5,440 nucleotides of DNA from Frankiaceae bacterium (GTDB lineage Bacteria; Actinomycetota; Actinomycetes; Mycobacteriales; SCTD01): positions 1 to 5,440 of the forward strand of contig JAJAYV010000089.1 in NCBI GenBank assembly GCA_026786045.1. Direction: 5' to 3'. This document shows, piece by piece, positions 1 to 5,017 of this stretch. The first letter of the stretch is position 1, and every line of letters starts with the position of its first letter. The notes beneath the pieces are model-generated. The model saw nothing but the letters and a program-made list of their open reading frames with translations, ran no database searches and was not told the DNA's origin. Both the position numbers and the translations under genes were made by a program.

Positions 1-865
1 AGCCGGTGGTGTCGGCGTCGTCGTAGCGGTGCCCGAGGCAGGCGGTGTGGCTGCCGAGCGAGCCGTCGACGAACAGGTCGCCGCCGACGCCGTGCGCGCC
101 GAGTGCCCGGGCCCGCTCGATCCCGCCGTCCAGGGCCAGCTCGCCCCAGTAGCCGAGCACGGTCGGCCCCGGCTCGGCCCGGGCCAGCTCCAGCAGGATC
201 GCGAAGTCGTCCTCGCCGTCGATGCCGGGGCCGCCGCACTCGTGCAGGCAGCCGATCCCCAGGGACCCGGCGCGGGCGCGCGCGGCCCGCTGGGCGTCGC
301 GGCGCTGGGCCGCTCCCAGGCCCTGGAAGGCGGCGCGGCGCACGGCGGAGTGCGACTCCTCCTTGACCAGCCCGTCGCCGGCCCAGCCGTCGAGCCCGCG
401 CGCCTCGGGCGCGGCAGCGAGCAGCGCGCTCGAGGCGACCGCGCTGTGGCAGTCGGTACGCGCCAGGTAGACCACGCCGCCGTAGCTGGCCCGGTCCAGC
501 TCGGCCGCGGTCGGCGGACGGCGCTCCGGCCAGGCGTCCTCCTCCCAGCCGGTGCCGAGCACCACTCCCCCGCGCGCCGCACGGGCGGCCTGTGCGACCC
601 GGTCGAGCACCACGGCCAGCGACGGCGCGTCGGCCAGGTCCAGACCGGTGAGCGCGAGCCCGGTCGTCGTGGTGTGGACGTGCGCGTCGACGAACGCCGG
701 TGCCACCCAGGCGTCGTCGAGGTCGACGGTCACGTCGGCGCTCAACGCGTCGGCCGCCCCCTCGGAGCCGACCCAGGCGACGGTGTCGCCGTCGACGAGC
801 AGGGCGGTGGCGAACGGGTCGGCGGGCGAGCGCACCCGGCCGCGGCGGTAGAGCGTCGTGGTCAC
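1..865 (-). CDS. YtcJ-like metal-dependent amidohydrolase, N-terminal part (C-terminus beyond left edge)
   Basis: The reverse strand reads open from a GTG at 865-863 to the window edge, giving 288 residues with no stop or frameshift. Seen: a short N-terminal beta domain (residues 1-55), then the metal-binding H-x-H of VDAHVH (H62, H64) that starts the TIM barrel, GTGWEEDAWP (104-113) followed by RPPTAAELD (116-124), DCHSA (138-142), HECGGPG (208-214) and FVDGSLGSHTA (265-275). This order of motifs is the one known from the Amidohydro_3/YtcJ group of the amidohydrolase superfamily, whose members are usually about 500-550 residues, so slightly over half is present. These are cytosolic hydrolases of C-N bonds (amides, cyclic amides, ureas), but substrates are mostly unknown and cannot be read from the sequence. 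The GTG start fits a -10 box 7 nt upstream and no Shine-Dalgarno is seen. It is head-to-head with lat, so co-regulation or a link to amine/lactam metabolism is possible but only inferred. Confidence 0.88.
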   Translation of the reverse strand, partial: MTTTLYRRGRVRSPADPFATALLVDGDTVAWVGSEGAADALSADVTVDLDDAWVAPAFVDAHVHTTTTGLALTGLDLADAPSLAVVLDRVAQAARAARGGVVLGTGWEEDAWPERRPPTAAELDRASYGGVVYLARTDCHSAVASSALLAAAPEARGLDGWAGDGLVKEESHSAVRRAAFQGLGAAQRRDAQRAARARAGSLGIGCLHECGGPGIDGEDDFAILLELARAEPGPTVLGYWGELALDGGIERARALGAHGVGGDLFVDGSLGSHTACLGHRYDDADTTG

Positions 866-872
866 GCGCGCG

Positions 873-878
873 AGCCTA
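873..878 (-). promoter_or_regulatory. -10 element of leaderless promoter for the amidohydrolase
   Basis: On the reverse strand this reads TAGGCT, matching the actinobacterial TAnnnT -10 pattern. Its 3' end lies 7 nt before the GTG start, so transcription would begin at or next to the start codon. No Shine-Dalgarno is visible close to the GTG. The -35 position (about 896-901, TCGCCC) is a poor match, common in actinobacteria. Inferred from pattern only. Confidence 0.5.
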
Positions 879-895
879 CGAGCCTCGGGCGCGAC

Positions 896-939
896 GGGCG
901 ATCCGCCTGCGTGGCGTCTTCCCGGCGGGAGGATCGCCC
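896..939. promoter_or_regulatory. Perfect 9-bp inverted repeat, candidate operator in the divergent promoter region
   Basis: GGGCGATCC at 896-904 is the exact reverse complement of GGATCGCCC at 931-939, with 26 bp between the arms (35 bp arm start to arm start, a little over three helical turns). The left arm covers the -35 region of the amidohydrolase promoter; the right arm sits 2 bp upstream of the lat -10 box, in its spacer. Both predicted transcripts start outside the repeat, so it would not be transcribed as an RNA hairpin; a dimeric or looping DNA-binding regulator is the more natural reading. In M. tuberculosis lat neighbours an Lrp/AsnC-type regulator gene, which makes that family a candidate, but no regulator gene lies in this window. 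Confidence 0.5.
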
Positions 940-953
940 CCTACAGTGGGCCG
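919..953 (+). promoter_or_regulatory. Leaderless promoter of the lat operon
   Basis: TACAGT at 942-947 matches the TAnnnT -10 consensus and ends 6 nt before the ATG at 954, so the transcript probably begins at the start codon. A weak -35 (TTCCCG, 919-924) lies 17 bp upstream. The only purine-rich stretch, GGGAGGA at 927-933, is 20 nt from the ATG, too far to serve as a Shine-Dalgarno, which supports leaderless translation. Confidence 0.6.
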
Positions 954-2288
954 ATGACGACTCTCGCGCCCGGCGCGCCCCCGGTGACCCCGGCGACCGT
1001 CCACGACGTCCTGCGCCGCAGCCTGCTGGTCGACGGCTTCGACATGGTGCTCGACCTGGAGGCCAGCGCAGGCTCCCGGCTGGTCGACGCCCGGGACGGG
1101 ACGGCCTACCTCGACCTGTTCACGTTCTTCGCCAGCAGCGCCCTCGGGATGAACCACCCGGCGCTCGCCCACGACCCGGTCTTCCGCCAGGAGCTGCTCA
1201 CGGCGGCGCTCAACAAGCCGAGCAACTCCGACGTCTACAGCGAGCCGATGGCGCGCTTCGTCGCGACGTTCGCCCGGGTCCTCGGCGACCCCGGCCTGCC
1301 CTACCTGTTCTTCGTCGAGGGCGGCGCCCTCGCGGTCGAGAACGCGCTCAAGGTCGCCTTCGACTGGAAGACCCGCTGGAACGAGGCGCACGGGATCGAC
1401 CCCGCGCTCGGCACCAAGGTGCTGCACCTGCGCGACGCCTTCCACGGCCGTAGCGGCTACACGATGAGCCTGACCAACACCGACCCGGTGAAGGTCGCCC
1501 GCTTCCCGCAGTTCGCCTGGCCGCGGATCAGCAACCCGTACCTGTCCGAGGGCGCCGACGTCGCGGCCCGCGAGCGCGCCACGCTTGCCGAGGCCCGCGC
1601 GGCCTTCGAGATGCACCCGCACGACATCGCCTGCTTCATCATGGAACCGATCCAGGGCGAGGGCGGCGACCACCACTTCCGCCCGGAGTTCCTGCAGGCG
1701 ATGCAGGCGCTGTGCCACGAGCACGACGCGTTGCTCGTCCTCGACGAGGTGCAGACCGGCGCCGGGCTGACCGGCACCGCCTGGGCCTTCCAGCAGCTCG
1801 GCGTGCAGCCCGACGTCGTGGCCTTCGGCAAGAAGACCCAGGTCTGCGGCCTCATGGCCGGCGGACGCGTCGACGAGGTGCCGGACAACGTCTTCGCCGT
1901 CGGCTCGCGGATCAACTCCACGTGGGGCGGCTCGCTCACCGACATGGTCCGCGCCCGGCGGATCCTCGAGGTCGTCGAGGCCGACGGGCTGATCGCCCGC
2001 GCCGCCTCACTCGGCCCGGTGCTGCTCGACCTGTTGCGCGAGCTCGCCGCCGCCCACCCCGAGGTCACCGACGTCCGCGGACGTGGCCTGATGTGCGCGT
2101 TCTCGCTGCCCGACGCGGCCCTGCGCGACGAGGTCCTCACGGCCCTGCGCGAGGATGAGCGCGTCCTGCTGCTCGGCTGCGGCACCCGCAGCGTGCGGTT
2201 CCGTCCGGCCCTGACCGTTTCTCCCGACGACCTGGCCGCCGCCGTCGCCGCGCTCGACCGCGTCCTGTCACGAAAGGCCTCTGCATGA
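954..2288 (+). CDS. lat: L-lysine 6-aminotransferase (lysine epsilon-aminotransferase)
   Basis: This is a class III (fold type I) PLP aminotransferase of 444 residues that transfers the epsilon-amino group of L-lysine to 2-oxoglutarate, yielding glutamate and alpha-aminoadipate 6-semialdehyde, in the cytosol. It aligns almost throughout with remembered M. tuberculosis LAT (Rv3290c): FTFFASSALGMNHPAL, AALNKPSNSDVYS and FVEGGALAVENALK are shared or nearly so. Key residues fall where expected: F163 (ring stacking) and R166 in AFHGR, E236 in EPIQGEGGD (the switch glutamate, Mtb E243), D264 in DEVQTG (pyridine nitrogen), Schiff-base K293 in AFGKK (Mtb K300), T323 in NSTWGG (phosphate) and R415 in VRFRP (Mtb R422, carboxylate). 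The ATG at 954 is chosen over an in-frame ATG at 858 because family length fits, the -10 box is 6 nt upstream, and 858 would overlap the divergent gene. It is first in an operon with the downstream dehydrogenase, overlapping by 4 bp. Confidence 0.97.
   Translation: MTTLAPGAPPVTPATVHDVLRRSLLVDGFDMVLDLEASAGSRLVDARDGTAYLDLFTFFASSALGMNHPALAHDPVFRQELLTAALNKPSNSDVYSEPMARFVATFARVLGDPGLPYLFFVEGGALAVENALKVAFDWKTRWNEAHGIDPALGTKVLHLRDAFHGRSGYTMSLTNTDPVKVARFPQFAWPRISNPYLSEGADVAARERATLAEARAAFEMHPHDIACFIMEPIQGEGGDHHFRPEFLQAMQALCHEHDALLVLDEVQTGAGLTGTAWAFQQLGVQPDVVAFGKKTQVCGLMAGGRVDEVPDNVFAVGSRINSTWGGSLTDMVRARRILEVVEADGLIARAASLGPVLLDLLRELAAAHPEVTDVRGRGLMCAFSLPDAALRDEVLTALREDERVLLLGCGTRSVRFRPALTVSPDDLAAAVAALDRVLSRKASA
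2272..2277 (+). promoter_or_regulatory. Ribosome binding site of the aldehyde dehydrogenase, inside the end of lat
   Basis: GAAAGG lies 7 nt before the ATG at 2285, within the last codons of lat. With the ATGA stop/start overlap at 2285-2288 this fixes the start and indicates translational coupling of the two enzymes. Confidence 0.7.
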
Positions 2289-3832
2289 CCCGCGTCGACT
2301 CCTCCGTCAACGGCCGCCCGCTCGTCGGCGCCGCCGGGACCACCACCTCCACCAACCCGGCGCAGCTGACCGACGTCGTCGCCGAGGTGTCCTTGGCGAA
2401 GGCCGACCAGGTGGTGGAGGCGTTCCGGGCCGCCAAGGCCGCGCAGCCCGCCTGGGCCGCCACCCCCGCGCCGGTGCGCGGGCAGGTGATCGCCCGCATC
2501 GGCCGGCTGGTCGAGGAGAACTTCGAGGCGCTCGCTCAGCTGGTCACCCGCGAGGTCGGCAAGCCGATCGCCGAGGCCCGCGGCGAGGTGCAGGAGATCG
2601 TCGACACCTGCGACTTCTTCCTCGGCGAGGGCCGGCGGCTCTACGGCCAGACCGTCCCGAGCGAGATGCGCGACAAGCAGCTGTTCACCTTCCGGGTGCC
2701 CGTCGGCGTCGCCGGCATCATCACCGCCGGCAACTTCCCGACCGCCGTGCCGAGCTGGTACCTCGTGCCGGCACTGCTCTGCGGCAACGCCGTCGTCTGG
2801 AAGCCGGCCGAGTACTCCGCCGCCCTCGGCGACGCGCTGCACCGCCTGTTCGTCGCCGGCGGCCTGCCCGACGGCGTGCTCAACACCGTGCACGCCGACG
2901 GGCCCGCGACCTTCGAGGGGCTCGAGAAGGCCCTGCAGGCAGGGCTGGTCAACAAGATCGGCTTCACCGGCTCGTCCGAGGTGGGCGTGCGGATCGGCGA
3001 GCTCGCCGGCCGGCACCTGCAGAACGCCTGCCTCGAGCTGGGCGGCAAGAACCCGCTCGTCGTCATGCCCGACGCCGACCTGGACCTGGCTGCCGAAGGC
3101 GCGCTGTTCTCCGGCTTCGGCACGGCTGGTCAGCGCTGCACCTCGCTCGGCGTCGCGATCGTGCACGACGACGTCTACGACGCCTTCCTCGAGAAGTTCC
3201 TGTCCCGCGTCGAGAGCGCCGTCGTCGGCGACCCGACCGACCCCTCGGTGCTGTACGGCCCGATGCTCGGCGAGCGCTTCCTCGACGGCTTCGAGAAGTG
3301 GCTGGGCGAGGTGCAGCCGCACCACGAGGTGCACGGCTCCACGGGCACCGGCCGCATCACCGCCGACAACCCGCGCGAGGGCTTCGTCGGCGACCCCGAC
3401 GCGGGAGTCTTCGCCCACCCAGCTGTCGTCACCGGCGTGCGACCCGATGACGCGCTCTACCGCAACGAGACGTTCGGGCCGCTGGTGTCGGTGATGCGCT
3501 TCTCCACCTTCGACGAGGCCGTCGAGCTGGCGAACGGCCACGGCTACGGCCTCTCCGCGGCGATCTACACACGCGACGCGCAGGCGGCCTTCCGCTTCCG
3601 CGAGCGCGTGTCGGCCGGGATGCTGTCGGTGAACAACTCGACCTCCGGCGCGGAGGCGCACCTGCCCTTCGGCGGCAACGGCAAGAGCGGCAACGGCTCG
3701 CGCCAGTCCGGCGTGTGGGTGCTCGACCAGTTCACCCGCTGGCAGTCGATGAACTGGGACTACGCCGGCAAGCTGCAGAAGGCGCAGATGGACGTCGAGG
3801 TGCCCAGCGGCGACCCGGCCTTCCGCCTCTGA
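2285..3832 (+). CDS. Aldehyde dehydrogenase, probable alpha-aminoadipate semialdehyde (piperideine-6-carboxylate) dehydrogenase
   Basis: A 515-residue NAD(P)+-dependent aldehyde dehydrogenase. Visible catalytic set: N150 in AGNFP (oxyanion), K173 in WKPAE (cofactor ribose), FTGSSEVG glycine motif (222-229), general base E251 in ELGGK, nucleophile C285 in GQRCTS, and E395 in ETFGPL. Features shared with the antiquitin/ALDH7 family rather than generic ALDHs are GEVQE (100-104), the GTAGQRCT context with Arg directly before the cysteine (R284), and TSGAE (453-457); in human ALDH7A1 the equivalent regions hold the amino and carboxylate groups of aminoadipate semialdehyde. The C-terminal part (PFGGNGKSGNGSRQSG) differs from classical antiquitin, so it is probably a separate actinobacterial branch. 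Its job, inferred from the ATGA overlap with lat, is oxidising the LAT product to L-alpha-aminoadipate. The family call is near certain; the substrate rests on context plus motifs. Alternative: a broader semialdehyde dehydrogenase. A hairpin follows the stop. Confidence 0.9.
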   Translation: MTRVDSSVNGRPLVGAAGTTTSTNPAQLTDVVAEVSLAKADQVVEAFRAAKAAQPAWAATPAPVRGQVIARIGRLVEENFEALAQLVTREVGKPIAEARGEVQEIVDTCDFFLGEGRRLYGQTVPSEMRDKQLFTFRVPVGVAGIITAGNFPTAVPSWYLVPALLCGNAVVWKPAEYSAALGDALHRLFVAGGLPDGVLNTVHADGPATFEGLEKALQAGLVNKIGFTGSSEVGVRIGELAGRHLQNACLELGGKNPLVVMPDADLDLAAEGALFSGFGTAGQRCTSLGVAIVHDDVYDAFLEKFLSRVESAVVGDPTDPSVLYGPMLGERFLDGFEKWLGEVQPHHEVHGSTGTGRITADNPREGFVGDPDAGVFAHPAVVTGVRPDDALYRNETFGPLVSVMRFSTFDEAVELANGHGYGLSAAIYTRDAQAAFRFRERVSAGMLSVNNSTSGAEAHLPFGGNGKSGNGSRQSGVWVLDQFTRWQSMNWDYAGKLQKAQMDVEVPSGDPAFRL

Positions 3833-3845
3833 CCGGTGCAGCCGG

Positions 3846-3874
3846 CGTGGTCGCCATGGCTGAGGGCGACCACG
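3846..3874. terminator. Hairpin terminator between convergent genes, probably bidirectional
   Basis: CGTGGTCGCC (3846-3855) and GGCGACCACG (3865-3874) form a perfect 10-bp stem with a 9-nt loop. It begins 14 nt after the dehydrogenase stop and ends 17 nt before the convergent gene's stop at 3891, with no U-tract, as is usual for actinobacterial terminators. By position it can serve both converging transcripts. Confidence 0.75.
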
Positions 3875-3890
3875 TCCCGCTGCGCCCCGT

Positions 3891-4538
3891 CTAGCGGAGG
3901 CGGTCCTGGTCGCGGACCGAGGTGGCGTCGTCGCGCGAGCCGTCGTGCCGGGTGTCGTCGCTCAGGTCGCGGTCGTCGCGCGGGTGGGGCTCGCCGGAGT
4001 CCTCGCTCACGAGCTCCTCGAAGACCTGACGGAAGTGCAGCATCCCCTGGCGGACCTGCTCGGTGTCGGCCTGGTTGCTGGTGTTGGCCTGCTCGATGGC
4101 GTGGCCGGCGCGGAAACCCTCCAAGACGCGGCCGTGCTCGACGGACAGCATCCGCTCGGACTCGCGGGAGTCGCCGGTCGGGAAGCCACGCTCGTCGAGC
4201 AGCTGGGTGAGCAGGGCGTCGGCCTCGGACAGCGCCAGGACGGGGTTGTCCACGAAGCGGCTCTGCACGCCGTCCCAGGCGGTGAGGTAGCGCTGGCGGC
4301 TGGCCGAGGACAGCGGCCGGATGTCGAGCTTCTCGTGCTCCTGCTTGCGCTGCCCGAGCTCGCGCTCGGCGTCGCGCCGCTTGTCGGAGGTCTCGACCGT
4401 GCGGTCGTACTCGTCGCCGAAGGTGCCGCGCAGCTCCTGCGTGCGCTTCTTCTTCCTCGCCGCGGCGAGGACGGCCGCGACGATGAGCAGCACGACGACG
4501 ATCGCGACGACGAGCAGGACGATCTCGGTGCTGGTCAT
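3891..4538 (-). CDS. Single-pass membrane protein of a conserved actinobacterial family, function unknown
   Basis: A 215-residue protein starting at the ATG at 4538, chosen because GAGGAG lies 6 nt upstream and a membrane segment begins directly after it. Residues 6-27 are an almost uninterrupted run of V/I/L/A, followed by RKKKR (28-32); by the positive-inside rule the rest faces the cytoplasm. Then come LRGTFGDEYDRTVE (36-49), a charged, probably helical stretch (50-70), LDIRPLS (71-77) and RFVDNP (94-99), ERGFP (116-120) and a helix ending in HFRQVFEELV (168-177). From memory, this motif series (L-R-x-x-F-G-x-E-Y-D-R, L-D-I-R-P-L, Q-x-R-F-V-D, R-G-[YF]-P) recurs in many actinobacterial hypothetical proteins; I know of no assigned function. 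Residues 178-215 are rich in D, R, S and E with no hydrophobic core and look disordered. It converges on the lysine operon and has no evident tie to it. Confidence 0.85.
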   Translation of the reverse strand: MTSTEIVLLVVAIVVVLLIVAAVLAAARKKKRTQELRGTFGDEYDRTVETSDKRRDAERELGQRKQEHEKLDIRPLSSASRQRYLTAWDGVQSRFVDNPVLALSEADALLTQLLDERGFPTGDSRESERMLSVEHGRVLEGFRAGHAIEQANTSNQADTEQVRQGMLHFRQVFEELVSEDSGEPHPRDDRDLSDDTRHDGSRDDATSVRDQDRLR

Positions 4539-4544
4539 GTTCGG

Positions 4545-4550
4545 CTCCTC
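4545..4550 (-). promoter_or_regulatory. Ribosome binding site of the membrane-protein gene
   Basis: The reverse strand reads GAGGAG, 6 nt before the ATG at 4538. It decides this start over longer readings of the same frame, which extend to 4829 through unlikely Arg/Pro-rich sequence antisense to the small gene at 4679. Confidence 0.75.
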
Positions 4551-4623
4551 GATGGGGGGCGGGCCGGGCACCCGGAGCCTTCCCGTCGCGCTGCAGCGGC
4601 AACCGGGACGCGGCCCAGCGATC

Positions 4624-4640
4624 GTGACGCTCTGGTGACG
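4624..4640. repeat. Short direct repeat GTGACG in the divergent 4539-4678 spacer
   Basis: GTGACG occurs at 4624-4629 and again at 4635-4640, 11 bp apart (one helical turn), between the divergently transcribed membrane-protein and small hypothetical genes. The spacing suits a same-face DNA-binding site, but two 6-mers in GC-rich DNA can arise by chance. Apart from this and the two ribosome binding sites, I see no convincing promoter or structure in the 140-bp spacer. Confidence 0.25.
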
Positions 4641-4678
4641 GCGCGTGCGGACCTGCTGCTTCGGGGTAGGCCGGTGGC

Positions 4679-5005
4679 ATGCCGACCGACGCTGACGACG
4701 CCGCGCTCGCCCTCGACGAGAGCGGTCCGGGCGAGGTGGCGCTGCCGACCTTCCCGGTGCTCGCCCGGCTGCGGAGCGTCGCGCCCGACGAGGCGGCCGC
4801 GCTGGCCGACGCGCGCCAGCAGCTGGCACCGGTCGCCGGGATGTACGACGACGTCGCGGTCGAGCGCCGCGAGGACGACGGCAGCTTCTGGGTCGTCGCC
4901 CGCTTCGTCACCGTCAGCGTCGACGCGCACACCGCCGTGCTCGGCGTGCACGGGTCGTTGTCGGACGCCGCCGTCCCCGTCGACGAGGTCTGGGTGGCGC
5001 CCTAG
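4679..5005 (+). CDS. Small acidic hypothetical protein (108 residues)
   Basis: I do not recognise a named family. The frame gives 108 residues, strongly acidic with no signal peptide or membrane segment, so probably cytosolic. The N-terminus (1-20) is polar and acidic. Residues 35-50 (DEAAALADARQQLAPV) look helical. The second half alternates charged and hydrophobic residues (DDVAVERRE 57-65, SFWVVARFVTVSVD 69-82, HTAVLGVHGSL 84-94, VDEVWVAP 101-108), suggesting a small beta-sheet. The ATG at 4679 has a modest ribosome binding site, GGGGTAGG at 4663-4670, 8 nt upstream. Codon use (strong G/C at third positions) and amino-acid composition are those of a real gene, while the overlapping longer frames are Arg/Pro/Ser-rich shadows. 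It is divergent from the membrane-protein gene and ends 2 bp from the convergent thiamine-diphosphate enzyme gene. Confidence 0.72.
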   Translation: MPTDADDAALALDESGPGEVALPTFPVLARLRSVAPDEAAALADARQQLAPVAGMYDDVAVERREDDGSFWVVARFVTVSVDAHTAVLGVHGSLSDAAVPVDEVWVAP

Positions 5006-5017
5006 CTTCAGCGCCCC
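4993..5017. terminator. Possible weak hairpin spanning two convergent stop codons
   Basis: GGCGC (4996-5000) pairs with GCGCC (5011-5015), and GG at 4993-4994 can pair with CC at 5016-5017 around a bulged T. The 10-nt loop contains both stop codons (5003-5005 plus; 5010-5008 minus). The stem is short and could be chance in GC-rich sequence, but there is no other room for a terminator between these genes. Confidence 0.3.

Noticed and set aside
896..939. The inverted repeat as an intrinsic terminator or riboswitch stem
   Set aside because: It lies upstream of both predicted transcription starts, has a 26-nt interior, and sits between divergent genes where no terminator is needed.
858..953. Upstream in-frame ATG at 858 as the start of lat, adding 32 residues
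   Set aside because: The extension is Arg/Ala/Gly-rich, overlaps the start of the divergent amidohydrolase, runs through both promoters, and makes the protein longer than the family at the N-terminus.
29..1453. Plus-strand 474-codon open frame across the amidohydrolase, the promoter region and the start of lat
   Set aside because: It crosses the divergent promoter region and reads antisense or out of frame to two recognised proteins; a shadow of high third-position GC.
1457..3661. Minus-strand 734-codon open frame antisense to lat and the dehydrogenase
   Set aside because: It lies wholly opposite two clearly identified enzymes; its composition (V/G/R/A-rich, then S/R-rich) is that of a GC-rich shadow, with no recognisable motif.
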